The notes beneath the pieces are model-generated. The model saw nothing but the letters and a program-made list of their open reading frames with translations, did no database searches and was not told the DNA's origin. A stretch of DNA of 64,000 nt, taken from positions 33,777 through 97,776 of the forward strand of contig NZ_JAAEAH010000026.1 in NCBI RefSeq assembly GCF_010998615.1, read 5' to 3'. The stretch comes from Myxococcus sp. CA023. GTDB lineage: Bacteria; Myxococcota; Myxococcia; Myxococcales; Myxococcaceae. Shown piece by piece: positions 8,693 to 17,148 of the stretch. Numbering within the stretch: the first letter of the stretch is position 1; the number at the start of each line of letters is the position of its first letter. The position numbers were made by a program, and so were the translations under genes.

Positions 8693-10210
8693 ATGCCCAT
8701 CGTCCATGACTGGCTGGCCCGGCGTGCCGCGCTGGCTCCTGAGCGTACCGCCCTCATCGACGCCGACCATGGCGACCGACGCATCTCCTTTCGTGAATGG
8801 AACGATTCGGCTTCGCGTACCGCCGCTTTCCTCCACCATGCGCTGGGCGTGGGGCGAGGGGACCGTGTCGCGGTGCTTGCCTACAACTGCGTCGAGTTCC
8901 TCGACCTCTTCTTCGCGTGCGCGAAGCTGGGCGCCGTCCTTCAGCCTCTCAACTGGCGGCTGAGTGCCGCGGAGCTGGGTGGGCTGCTCGCGGATGCAGA
9001 GCCCTCCGTGTTCGTCTTCGGGCCGGAGTTCCGCGCCCAGGTGGAGGCCGTGCGGCCTGGCGCGTCCTTCGTGCGCCACTGGCTCAGCCTCGCGGCTCCA
9101 GGACCGGGTGAGCGGGCCTTCTCCGAGCGCGACACGCAGACGGACGTGTCCCTTCCTCCGCTGGAGCTGGAGGAGGATGCCCCATGGGTGCTCTGCTACA
9201 CGGGCGGAAGCACCGGTCTGCCGAAGGCCGCGGTGCTCACGCACCGCTCCATCACCGCCAACGCGGTGAACACGGTGATGGGCTGGGGCCTGACCGCCGA
9301 TGACGTGGCGATCCTCAACGCACCGTTGTTCCATGCCGGAGGACTCAGCGTCTTCACCGCGCCGCTGGCCTACGTCGGCGGCGCATCGGTGGTGTGCCGG
9401 AGCTTCGATGTGGAGGGCGTGTTCGACCTCGTGCAGCGGGGCGTGGTGAGTCTCTTCTTCGGCGTGCCCACCATGTTCATCGAGATGCAGCGCCACCCGC
9501 GCTTCGATGCCGTGGACCTGTCACGCCTCAAGCTGGTCATCAGCGGCGGCGCGCCCTGCCCGGCCCCCGTCTTCGAGCGCTTCTTCGCTCGGGGCGTGGA
9601 CTTCAAGACGGGGTATGGCCTCACCGAAGCGGGCCCCAACAACTTCTGGCTCCCACCGGAAGACGTGCGTCGCAAGCCGGGGGCGGTGGGCGTGCCCCTG
9701 TTCCACGTCGAGGCCCGCATCGACGGTGAGACGCAGCCGGGCGATGTGGGCGAGCTGCTCTTGCGAGGCCCTCACCTGTGCGCGGGCTACTGGCGCCGTC
9801 CGGAGGACACCGCCCGCACCTTCGCGGACGGCTGGCTGCACACCGGCGACCTGGCCACGCGGGACGCGGAGGGGTGCTTCCGCATCGTGGGCCGCAGCAA
9901 GGACCTCATCATCTCCGGCGGTGAGAACATCTACCCGTCGGAAGTGGAGAGCGTCCTCGCGGGGCATCCCGATGTGGCCGAGGTCGCCGTCATCGGCGTG
10001 GCGGACCCCAAGTGGGGGGAGACGCCGCGCGCGCTCGTCGTCGCTCGGCCGGGCAGCTCGCCTTCGGCGGAGGCCCTGCTGTGCTTCTGCGACGGACGGC
10101 TCGCTCGCTACAAGACGCCGAAGTCGATTCGTTTCGTGGAAGCCCTGCCGAGGACCTCCGCCGGCAAGGTCGACCGGCGCACGCTCGGTGCCGCGCACGG
10201 CGCGCCCTGA
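8693..10210 (+). CDS. Long-chain-fatty-acid/acyl-CoA ligase (AMP-dependent synthetase)
   Basis: 505 aa, a complete ANL ligase. It has the P-loop-like YTGGSTGLPKAA, the A5 motif GYGLTEAGPNNF, HTGDLATRD (ribose binding), the hinge GRSKDLIISGGENIYPSE and the C-terminal catalytic Lys in RTSAGKVDRR. It converts a carboxylate to its CoA thioester through an acyl-adenylate. The Met at 8693 (MPIVHDWLARRAAL) matches the usual N-terminus; earlier in-frame Mets would overlap the divergent hydrolase gene. Substrate length is not predictable. Confidence 0.93.
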   Translation: MPIVHDWLARRAALAPERTALIDADHGDRRISFREWNDSASRTAAFLHHALGVGRGDRVAVLAYNCVEFLDLFFACAKLGAVLQPLNWRLSAAELGGLLADAEPSVFVFGPEFRAQVEAVRPGASFVRHWLSLAAPGPGERAFSERDTQTDVSLPPLELEEDAPWVLCYTGGSTGLPKAAVLTHRSITANAVNTVMGWGLTADDVAILNAPLFHAGGLSVFTAPLAYVGGASVVCRSFDVEGVFDLVQRGVVSLFFGVPTMFIEMQRHPRFDAVDLSRLKLVISGGAPCPAPVFERFFARGVDFKTGYGLTEAGPNNFWLPPEDVRRKPGAVGVPLFHVEARIDGETQPGDVGELLLRGPHLCAGYWRRPEDTARTFADGWLHTGDLATRDAEGCFRIVGRSKDLIISGGENIYPSEVESVLAGHPDVAEVAVIGVADPKWGETPRALVVARPGSSPSAEALLCFCDGRLARYKTPKSIRFVEALPRTSAGKVDRRTLGAAHGAP

Positions 10211-10336
10211 GTTGCCCACAAGTCCTCCCCAGGCCCGTGTCCCTCGCGGCTGCGCATCCGTTCGTGCGTTGCCGCCCATGTGCTGGTCACGCGGTAGGCC
10301 TTCTTTGCCGAACCTGCCGACGACGGAAGAGGCACG

Positions 10337-10804
10337 TCAGGGTCTGGGGCGAGTCTGGATGCCCACCGCCAGGATGCGCATGGCCCGGATGTCCACGGCG
10401 TAGGTTGTGATCTCCCGAAGCGGTTTGCCGGAGAGGGCTTCCACGGAGAGCGCCGGTGATGGCGGGCAGGCGGTGTCGTTCTGCTGGAACTCAACCAGGA
10501 CCACGCCCTCCGGCCCCGGTGCGGAAGTCACGTCGTAAGACTGTGGCAGGTAGAGGCATGCCTCGTCGGGGCGAACACCCGGGGGGATGGCTGCACCGCG
10601 TGGCCTGAAGTCATCCATGGCGAGCTGGATGGCCGCGGCGGTGTTCCCCTCCAGGTGGAGCATCCCTTCCGATGGGAGTTCGAGTGGGAAGGTGAATCCC
10701 GCTGCTTCTTCAGGTGTCGCTCGGGGAAGGAGCGGCGCGGTTGTGGCGCAGCCCATCGATAGGGCTCCGAGCACGAGGAGCGAAAGCGGCCCAAAGCGCG
10801 TCAT
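10337..10804 (-). CDS. Small lipoprotein, paralog of the next gene upstream
   Basis: 155 aa with lipobox GALSMGC. Its ATG overlaps the TGA of the upstream gene (ATGA), so translation is probably coupled. The mature part shares a clear pattern with the 137-aa neighbour: (A/P)TPEEAAGF, AAIQLAMDDFRPR, a QSYDV segment, PEGVVLV and YAVDIRAMRILAV. The two arose by tandem duplication. Function unknown. It is the last gene of the JAMM lipoprotein operon. Confidence 0.75.
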   Translation of the reverse strand: MTRFGPLSLLVLGALSMGCATTAPLLPRATPEEAAGFTFPLELPSEGMLHLEGNTAAAIQLAMDDFRPRGAAIPPGVRPDEACLYLPQSYDVTSAPGPEGVVLVEFQQNDTACPPSPALSVEALSGKPLREITTYAVDIRAMRILAVGIQTRPRP

Positions 10805-11214
10805 GGCTGTTGCACCGCCAGGATGCGCCACGCGCGAGTGTCCACCGCATAGGTGGCACCCATGTCGGTGACGGGGCCGTCTTGCATGCAGGCACCTGGG
10901 CTGACGGAGAAGCGAACGAGGAGGATGCCTTCTGGCATGGGGGAAGTCCTCACGTCATAGGACTGCCGCTGGTTCAGGCAGACCTCCACGGGGGAAGCGT
11001 TGCCCGGAATGCGAAGGTGCCTGGGACGGAAATCATCCATCGCCAACTGGATGGCGGCCGCCGTTGCCGAAGGAATCTCGTGTCGGCCGTCAGCAGGAAG
11101 CGCATCCGGGAACTTGAACCACGCGGCTTCTTCCGGTGCGGCGCGGGGGAGTGCCGGGGAGCGGGGGATACATCCCGACAGCAACATGCAGAATGAGAGG
11201 ACCTTGAACTTCAT
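10801..11214 (-). CDS. Small lipoprotein, paralog of the downstream gene
   Basis: 137 aa with signal peptide and lipobox (MLLSGC). Start and stop both overlap neighbours by ATGA, placing it in the middle of a three-gene operon. The body repeats the neighbour's pattern (PEEAAWF, AAIQLAMDDFRPR, QSYDV, PEGILLV, TYAVDTRAWRILAV). I do not recognise the family. A partner, inhibitor or cofactor of the upstream JAMM protein is an inference from linkage only. Confidence 0.75.
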   Translation of the reverse strand: MKFKVLSFCMLLSGCIPRSPALPRAAPEEAAWFKFPDALPADGRHEIPSATAAAIQLAMDDFRPRHLRIPGNASPVEVCLNQRQSYDVRTSPMPEGILLVRFSVSPGACMQDGPVTDMGATYAVDTRAWRILAVQQP

Positions 11215-11849
11215 TCCGTCACCGTGGTGATGCGGCCGGTGGCCTTGTCTTCGGGAAGGATGCGTCCAACGAGCCTCCATTGCCGGGCCTCCCGGACGTA
11301 CAGTTCGCCAGGCCGGGCCTCATTCGCATGGGGAACGAGTTTGTGGATGATGCACCGGGCGTCGAATTGGATGCGGATGAAGTACCGCTGGGTGTTCGCT
11401 CTGCGGTCCTCTTCCGACATGGGGGACGGCGACCAGGGGTGGCTGTGATAGTCGGCGATGACCGATGCCCGGCCGCGTGTGTCCTGGACGCTCATGGGGG
11501 CATAGCAGGTCTTTCGCCTGCTCGGGCCCACAGGGCGTTTCGTGCCCAGTGGAGACGGGAAGCTCGCGTGGTAGACGCCATCGCCCAGGGAATAGAGCGC
11601 CCCGCAGTACTCCTGGCCGTGGTCGCGGTCGGTTGCGCCCGGTAGCCGCATGATGGTGGGGCAGAGCTGGTCGATGACCACGTCGATGTCATCGGAAGGG
11701 GAAATGGCCTCCCATGGCCCCCGGACCCAGACACGCCGGCTGGTGGCGTTCGCGAAGCCATAGTGCTCGGCTTCACGGGGCATCCATGGGGTGCCAGCGC
11801 ACGCGGCGAACCAGAGGCTGCCGAAGAGCAGGCACCGTTTGTGGCGCAT
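11211..11849 (-). CDS. JAMM/MPN-domain lipoprotein (DUF4329-like)
   Basis: 212 aa, lipid-anchored (lipobox WFAAC, Cys17). Residues 75-205 look like an MPN fold: upstream Glu80 in QEYCGALY, then the zinc motif H135-S-H137-P followed by Ser145 and Asp148. This exactly fits HxHx7Sx2D of JAMM metalloproteases and the related DUF4329 domain. JAMM enzymes use zinc to cleave isopeptide or peptide bonds, so a periplasmic or outer-membrane hydrolase is inferred. The start was chosen for the signal peptide; its ribosome-binding site is poor. First gene of an operon with two paralogous lipoproteins. Confidence 0.72.
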   Translation of the reverse strand: MRHKRCLLFGSLWFAACAGTPWMPREAEHYGFANATSRRVWVRGPWEAISPSDDIDVVIDQLCPTIMRLPGATDRDHGQEYCGALYSLGDGVYHASFPSPLGTKRPVGPSRRKTCYAPMSVQDTRGRASVIADYHSHPWSPSPMSEEDRRANTQRYFIRIQFDARCIIHKLVPHANEARPGELYVREARQWRLVGRILPEDKATGRITTVTE

Positions 11850-11886
11850 TCCTGGGAGGCTAGCAGGCGTGTGTGTGGCGGACAAT

Positions 11887-13518
11887 TCACCCCCGCGCCG
11901 TGAAGCGTCCGGCCAGCTCCTTCAGCTTGGACGCCCGTGCCCGCAGGTCTTCCACGGAGCGGGCAATCTGCTGCACGCCGGCCACCGACTCCGTCGAGCG
12001 CACCGAGAGCGCCTGGATGCTCCCGGCGATGCTCTCCCCCGACGCGGACTGGCGCGTGTTCTCGTCCGCCATCCGCTCCACCTTGCCGCCAATCTCATTC
12101 ACGCCGGCGAGCAACCGCGACAGCGCGTCTCCCGCCGTCGTGGACAAGCCCAGCCCTTCTTGCGCCGCCGTGGTGCCCTGGCGCATCAGGTCCGCCGCCG
12201 CCCGCGTGTCCGCCTCGCTCCGGCTCAGCAGCGTCTGCACCTGCCCCGCCGCATCCCGCGTCCGGTTCGCCAGCTTGCGCACCTCGCCGGCCACCACCGC
12301 GAAGCCCTTGCCGTGCTGACCCGCGCGCGCCGCTTCAATCGCGGTGTTCACCGCCAACAACTGCGTCTCCTCCGCCACCTGCTGGATGAGCCGCAACATC
12401 TCCGCCGTCACCCGGCCAGAGGCCTGCAACCGCTCCACCGTCCGCGCCGAGCCCTCCACCACCTCCACGATTTCCGCCATCTTCCGCAGCGCCTGGCCCA
12501 CCGCCGCGCCACCCTCGCGCGCCACCTGACCGTTGTCCGCCGCCGTCTTCGCCGCCGTGCGCGCCGCCTCCGCTCCCTGCGACACCCGCGCGCTCATGCC
12601 CTGCACCGTCTGCGCCGCGCGCTGGAGTGAGTCCGACTGCTCCCGCGTCGTCACCGACAACGCATCCGCGGAGGCTCGGATGCGCTCCGCGTCCGCCGCC
12701 GTGGCGCCCGCCGCATCCACCAGCGCCGCCACCACCTCGCGCAGTCCCGCCACCATGGTGTTGAAGGCCGCCGCCAACTGGCCCACCTCGTCCGAGGAGC
12801 GCACCTCCACCCGGGTCTCCAAATCACCGCGCGCCACCCGGTGCGCCGCCTGCGCCAGCTCCCGCACCGGCCGCACCACCCGGCGCGACAGATATGCGCC
12901 AGCCATCAGCGCGAGCACCAGCGCGCCGCCCACCGCCAGGAGGATGCGCTGGCGCACCGCCGCCACCTCGCGCTCGATGTCCTCCACGTACACGCCCGTG
13001 CCCAGCACCCAACCCCAGGGCGCGAAGAGCTTCACGTAGCTCTCCTTCGGAATGGCCTCAGGCGAGCCCGGCCGCGTGGCTTCATAGGACACCGCGCCCT
13101 GACCCTGGGCCCGCGCCAGCGTGACGATGTCCACGAACACCGGCTTGCCGCGCACGTCGCGGTAGCCCTTCAGGTCCTTGCCCAGCATGTCCGGCAGGTG
13201 CGGATGCATGACGAGCCGCGTGTCCAGGTCGTTGACCCAGAAGTACTCCACATCCGAGTAGCGCAGCTGCTCCAGCAGCGCCGAGGCCTGCGCCTGGGCC
13301 TCCTGCCGCGTCAGCGCGCCCGACCGCTCACGGGCCTCGTAGACCTCCAACACGCCGTAGGCCGTCTCCACCGCCTGCCTCAGTCCCAGGATGCGGTCCG
13401 CGCGAAGCTGCTCCCGCAGCTGCGGCAAGACGAACCCCAGGATGACGACGAGCAGCGGCAGCGCCACCACGCCCATCGCCACGCACAGCTTCACCAGCAA
13501 ATTCCGGCCGACCGCCAT
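11887..13518 (-). CDS. Methyl-accepting chemotaxis protein with single Cache sensor
   Basis: 543 aa. Domain order: TM helix (about 9-31), periplasmic sCache-type domain (about 35-185, with [24 protein letters not shown] and [16 protein letters not shown]), second TM (about 192-210), HAMP, and a cytoplasmic signalling coiled coil with the hairpin tip around [19 protein letters not shown]. It senses a small ligand outside the inner membrane and controls a CheA kinase. No CheR-docking pentapeptide is seen at the C-terminus, and no che genes are nearby. Confidence 0.94.
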   Translation of the reverse strand: MAVGRNLLVKLCVAMGVVALPLLVVILGFVLPQLREQLRADRILGLRQAVETAYGVLEVYEARERSGALTRQEAQAQASALLEQLRYSDVEYFWVNDLDTRLVMHPHLPDMLGKDLKGYRDVRGKPVFVDIVTLARAQGQGAVSYEATRPGSPEAIPKESYVKLFAPWGWVLGTGVYVEDIEREVAAVRQRILLAVGGALVLALMAGAYLSRRVVRPVRELAQAAHRVARGDLETRVEVRSSDEVGQLAAAFNTMVAGLREVVAALVDAAGATAADAERIRASADALSVTTREQSDSLQRAAQTVQGMSARVSQGAEAARTAAKTAADNGQVAREGGAAVGQALRKMAEIVEVVEGSARTVERLQASGRVTAEMLRLIQQVAEETQLLAVNTAIEAARAGQHGKGFAVVAGEVRKLANRTRDAAGQVQTLLSRSEADTRAAADLMRQGTTAAQEGLGLSTTAGDALSRLLAGVNEIGGKVERMADENTRQSASGESIAGSIQALSVRSTESVAGVQQIARSVEDLRARASKLKELAGRFTARG

Positions 13519-14002
13519 CGGCCCTCAGCGTATCCGCCGCATCGTCACCGCGCTCGTTCACCTGAGTCCGGAAATACCCCCGGTATCAGTCCTGCCGAGG
13601 GTTCGCACACCCGGTGAGGTCTCCTACGATTCATCAAGTCCTGTATTTCCAGATAGATATGAAGCGTGGTGAACCGCTTCTGCGCACGTTGAAAACATGA
13701 ACCAACCCTAGAGGGCGGGACAGCGTGCAGGACTCGACGGAACCGTAGGAAAGTCGCCGCACAACGTGTCAGGTCCTCCTGCGACCCAGGTGACTGCATG
13801 GGTCCGGAAGGCATGCGGAGGCCTCTCACTCGACGTTTTCCGTCGAGAAAAGGCATCGGCCGCGCGTCGTGGATGGACTCGCGAAGTCCACCGCGTGCAC
13901 AGCAACCCTATGGGTGAACAATTGGCGACTGACCCGGCAAGTTCTGTCTGTCTGCCCCCATACGTCCTATGCCAGCGGCCAAACGTTCCGGGTCGGTAAG
14001 GC
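13519..14002. other. 484-bp intergenic region, divergent promoters
   Basis: No convincing coding sequence was found. The region separates the chemoreceptor gene from the XRE regulator and is less G+C-rich than its surroundings. It holds one tight inverted repeat (13829-13847) and a small GGACT-CGCGA-AGTCC repeat near 13880. A small RNA or long leader is possible but not shown. Confidence 0.5.
13829..13847. repeat. Inverted repeat, 7-bp arms
   Basis: CTCGACG - TTTTC - CGTCGAG is a perfect 7-bp hairpin in the intergenic region, followed on the + strand by AAAA rather than a T-run. It does not look like a terminator. A regulator-binding site or part of a structured RNA is possible. Confidence 0.4.
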
Positions 14003-14371
14003 ATGGACAAGAAACTCGCAACCACAATCGGAGCTGCCGCGCGCGTTGCTCGCACCCGCCTGGAGCTCACCCAGGCGGACGTGGCTGAGCGTATCGATGT
14101 GGCCACCGAGGTCTACGGGCGCCTCGAGCGCGGCGGGATGCTGCCCAGCGTGCAGACGCTGCTGAAGCTGTGCCACGAGCTCCACGTCTCAGCGGATGAG
14201 CTCCTGGGGCTGTCGGCGAACGCCCTCAACGGTGTAGCGCGCCCCGGCGAGGCGCCCACCTCTCCGCAGGAGCGCCCCGAGGTGCGGCGCCTGCTGCGCA
14301 CCGTGCGCCCGCTGGAGCCCGCGAAGGTGAAGCTCTTGGGACTGGTGGCCAACGCATTGAACCGCCGCTGA
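14003..14371 (+). CDS. XRE-family transcriptional regulator
   Basis: 122 aa. The N-terminal half is a lambda-Cro-type HTH (ARTRLELTQADVAERIDVATEVYGRLERG, about residues 17-45), extended by LLKLCHELHVSADELLGL, the usual end of the domain. The C-terminal 50 residues are unlike any sensor domain I know; the repeated LLGL(S/V)AN words suggest a small dimerisation element. It runs convergently with the histidine kinase operon, whose last stop is 20 bp away. Target unknown; nearby inverted repeats upstream may be autoregulatory. Confidence 0.85.
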   Translation: MDKKLATTIGAAARVARTRLELTQADVAERIDVATEVYGRLERGGMLPSVQTLLKLCHELHVSADELLGLSANALNGVARPGEAPTSPQERPEVRRLLRTVRPLEPAKVKLLGLVANALNRR

Positions 14372-14390
14372 CCTCTGTCACTTCAATCCC

Positions 14391-15917
14391 TCACAGCTCG
14401 GAGAGGATTCGGTCCAGCTCGTCAGGCTTCACGGGCTTGACCAGATGCCGGTCGAACCCGGCGCGCAGTGCCTGGTCCCGTCCCTCGGGGCCGCCGTAGC
14501 CCGTCATGGCCACCAGCCGGATGCCGTTGCCCACCTGGGCGCGCAGCGTCTGCGCCACCTGGTAGCCGTCCAACCCTGGCAGGCCGATGTCCACCAGCGC
14601 CAGCTCGGGCGGCTGCGCCACCGCGAGCGCCACGCCCTGGAGGCCATCCGGCGCCACCGCCACCTGGTGGCCCCATAGCTCCAGCAGGTCGCGCATGGCC
14701 TGACGCGCGTCCGAATTGTCCTCCACCACCAGGACGCGCCGGCCGCGGCGGAGGTCCACCGCGTCGCGCGTGGGCGCGGGCTCGCCCATCGTGGGGGCCA
14801 GGGGCAGCTTCACCACGAACTCGCTGCCGTGGCCGGGGCCGCTGCTTCGCGCCGTCACCTCGCCGCCGTGGAGCTGGATCAGCTTGCGCACCAGCGTCAG
14901 GCCAATGCCCAGGCCGCCGCGCGAGCGCTCCAGCGAGGTGTCCGCCTGCGCGAACAGCTCGAAGATGCGCGGCAGCACCTCCGGCGGGATGCCGATGCCA
15001 GAGTCCTTCACCCGCACCACCGCCTGGGCCGAGCCGCCCACGCCTTCCTGTTCCACGTGCAGGTGGACGCCACCCGCGTCGGTGTACTTGATGGCGTTGT
15101 CGAGCAGGTTGGTGAAGACCTGCTCCAACCGCGTGGCATCCGCCTGCAGCCAGAGCGGACCGGAAGGCAGCGAGACGTCCAGGCCCAACCCACGCGAATC
15201 CGCCATGGGCTGCACGATTTGGAGCACCTGCCGCAGCACGGGCACCAGGTCCACGCTGCCGGGGCGCAGCTCCACCTTGTCGCGGGTGATGCGGCTGACG
15301 TCGAGCAGGTCATCCACCAGCCGCGCCAGGTGGTTCGTCTGGCGCTGGATGATGCCGCGCATCCGCGCTTCCTTGTCATCGCTGGCGGGCCTGCGCTCCA
15401 GGATGCCAATGGCTGTCATGATGGCGGCCAGCGGGTTGCGCAGCTCGTGCCCCAGCATGGCCAGGAACTCATCCTTGCGGCGGTCCATCTCCGCCAGCTC
15501 GTTGGCGCGGTTGCGCGCCACCTGCTCCGCGTGGCGCAGGCGCAACAGCGACTTCACCGTGGCGATGAGCTCCGCGCCCTCGAAGGGTTGGGTGAGGTAG
15601 GCGTCCGCGCCGCCGTCCAGGCCGCGCACCTTCTTGTCGGAGGTGACGAAGGTGGCGGAGGTGTGCAGCACCGCAATGGCCGCGGTCTGGGGATTGGCGC
15701 GCAGCCGCTCGCAGACCTCGTAGCCGCTGATGTCCGGCAGCTTCACGTCGAGGATGACGACGTCCGGGCGGTGTTGCTGCGCCATCAGCAACGCGCCCAT
15801 GCCGGTGGCCGCCTCCAGCACGTTGTAGCCCGCCAGCGAGAGCAGCCGGTTGACGAGGTAGCGGTTCGCGTCGTCGTCGTTGACGTTGAGGACGGTGGCC
15901 AGACGGGGCTCAACCAC
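14391..15917 (-). CDS. Hybrid histidine kinase (REC-HisKA-HATPase-REC)
   Basis: 508 aa from GTG 15917, preceded at 10 nt by GGAG and overlapping the upstream stop by 8 bp. Domains: receiver 1 (about 8-125, Asp57 in VVILDVKL; the usual KP Lys is Gln in LTQPF), HisKA with phospho-acceptor His157 in GHELRNP, HATPase_c (N box, DSGIGI, GLGIGLTLVRKL), and a C-terminal receiver (LALVDIGLPGLDGY). There is no sensor domain of its own, so input probably comes from partner proteins in the same operon, including the B12-binding protein. Last gene of the four-gene operon. Confidence 0.92.
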   Translation of the reverse strand: MVEPRLATVLNVNDDDANRYLVNRLLSLAGYNVLEAATGMGALLMAQQHRPDVVILDVKLPDISGYEVCERLRANPQTAAIAVLHTSATFVTSDKKVRGLDGGADAYLTQPFEGAELIATVKSLLRLRHAEQVARNRANELAEMDRRKDEFLAMLGHELRNPLAAIMTAIGILERRPASDDKEARMRGIIQRQTNHLARLVDDLLDVSRITRDKVELRPGSVDLVPVLRQVLQIVQPMADSRGLGLDVSLPSGPLWLQADATRLEQVFTNLLDNAIKYTDAGGVHLHVEQEGVGGSAQAVVRVKDSGIGIPPEVLPRIFELFAQADTSLERSRGGLGIGLTLVRKLIQLHGGEVTARSSGPGHGSEFVVKLPLAPTMGEPAPTRDAVDLRRGRRVLVVEDNSDARQAMRDLLELWGHQVAVAPDGLQGVALAVAQPPELALVDIGLPGLDGYQVAQTLRAQVGNGIRLVAMTGYGGPEGRDQALRAGFDRHLVKPVKPDELDRILSEL

Positions 15918-16440
15918 GGCGGCTTGTCTCCAGCGGTAACGCTTGGGAGCCCAGGCCGGCCCTGGACAGGGCGTCACGGATGCGGGTGATGGCCACCTCG
16001 CGGCTCAGCGTGTGCTTGGCGAGGATGGCGGCCGTCTCCTTCGCCAGCCGCGAGCGCTCGGCCTCCTTCAGCTCGTGCGAGAAGCCCCAGCTCGTCTCGC
16101 CCTCCAGCATGACGTCCAGCACCATGGCGGCGGGGCGCATGCGCTCCAGCACGCGCCGGGCCTCATCCGTGCTGCGCACCGTCGTGGGCACCTGGTCCCG
16201 GTAGAGGATGAGCTTCCAGCCCTCCACCTTCTCTTCGCGCGCCTGGACCAGCAGCCGGTCCAATTTCTCCTCGGTGCCCTGGGCCGCCAGGCCGCGCAGC
16301 GTCTGTCCGGGATTGGCGGCGAGGACGTTCCGGGCGCGGGGGTCCACCCAGGTGAGGGTGCCTCCGGCGTCGCAGGCCAGGGCGACCTCGTGGCTGAGGT
16401 CGTCGAAGAACCGCGGCTCGGCGGAGGCGGGATGCCTCAT
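15910..16440 (-). CDS. PAS-receiver protein lacking a kinase core (probable internally deleted sensor kinase)
   Basis: 176 aa, with ATGA overlap at its start and an 8-bp overlap at its end. Residues 9-80 resemble a PAS domain (FFDDLSHEVALACDAGGTLTWVDPRA). Residues 90-125 resemble the middle of a receiver (EARRVLERMRPAAMVLDVML, with the Asp). The tail AILAKHTLSREVAITRIRDAL resembles the end of a receiver. The HisKA/HATPase block expected between them and the receiver's beta-4 region are missing, yet the frame is open. It may be a decayed sensor kinase, or a retained adaptor passing the signal to the downstream hybrid kinase. Confidence 0.6.
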   Translation of the reverse strand: MRHPASAEPRFFDDLSHEVALACDAGGTLTWVDPRARNVLAANPGQTLRGLAAQGTEEKLDRLLVQAREEKVEGWKLILYRDQVPTTVRSTDEARRVLERMRPAAMVLDVMLEGETSWGFSHELKEAERSRLAKETAAILAKHTLSREVAITRIRDALSRAGLGSQALPLETSRRG

Positions 16441-17141
16441 GAACGAGTCTCCTCCCAGGACACCCCCGCTTCGGAGAGGAGTGTCCGTGCTTCGGGGTGA
16501 CGTGAGCCCAGCTCGGACTTCAACATGCCCAGCACACTGGGAAATGCCAGGAGGCCAAATCCGCGCCTCGGCCAGAAGCCGGCGTACCAGCGCACATGGT
16601 CGCCCAACAGGTCGGGCTTCCCGGCGGCGAGCGCGTCGGCCACGTAGGACAGCTGCAACTGGAGCTCTTCCTCCAGGCGGGGCTGGTCCTCGGGGATGAT
16701 GTAGAGCGTGAGGCGCGCTGTGGTGGCGCGTGCGAGCTCGGGCGCCTCCTCTTCCAGCAGGCGGGCTGGACCCTCCTGGTAGCGAAGGGCCTGTCGCGCG
16801 GCGCCCACGTAGTCGTGGGGTTCGCTCCCAGGGCCCCAGCCTTCCGTTTCCAGCGCGGCGGCCAGCCCGGCGAAGTGCCGGTCCAGATGGCGCGAACACA
16901 TGCCGCGCGACACCAGCAGGGTGCGCAGCCAGCGGGCGTAGCCCTCCAGGACAGAGGGGAGGTGCTCGTCCAGGGCCTGCACCAGATAGCGGACGTGGAA
17001 GCGCGCGTCCTCGTCACCGAAGCGTTGCGCGCGCTCCACCCCGTAACGGGCGGCCCAGAAGGGGTCCTGATAGAGCGCCTCCTGAGAGGCGGTGGCCAGC
17101 CGGTCCGCCCGTGCTTCCACGCTCTTGCTCACGCTCTCCAT
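16437..17141 (-). CDS. Helical protein next to a B12-binding photoreceptor domain (possible bilin-binding globin-like module)
   Basis: 234 aa, predicted almost wholly alpha-helical, without TM segments or signal peptide. Characteristic words are DPFWAARYGVERAQRFGDEDARFHV, VRYLVQALDEHLPSVLEGYARWLR and DLLGDHVRWYAGFWPRRG. It starts 7 bp after the B12-domain gene and overlaps the next gene by ATGA. In photocobilins a B12 domain is fused to a biliverdin-binding globin-like domain. By position and helical character this protein could be that module as a separate chain. This is inference; the chromophore-binding residues are not identified. Confidence 0.5.
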   Translation of the reverse strand: MESVSKSVEARADRLATASQEALYQDPFWAARYGVERAQRFGDEDARFHVRYLVQALDEHLPSVLEGYARWLRTLLVSRGMCSRHLDRHFAGLAAALETEGWGPGSEPHDYVGAARQALRYQEGPARLLEEEAPELARATTARLTLYIIPEDQPRLEEELQLQLSYVADALAAGKPDLLGDHVRWYAGFWPRRGFGLLAFPSVLGMLKSELGSRHPEARTLLSEAGVSWEETRS

Positions 17142-17148
17142 GGTGCTT

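Noticed and set aside
13766..13999. Possible 77-aa gene upstream of the XRE regulator
   Set aside because: No ribosome-binding site, no recognisable domain and weak third-position G+C; the region reads better as regulatory.
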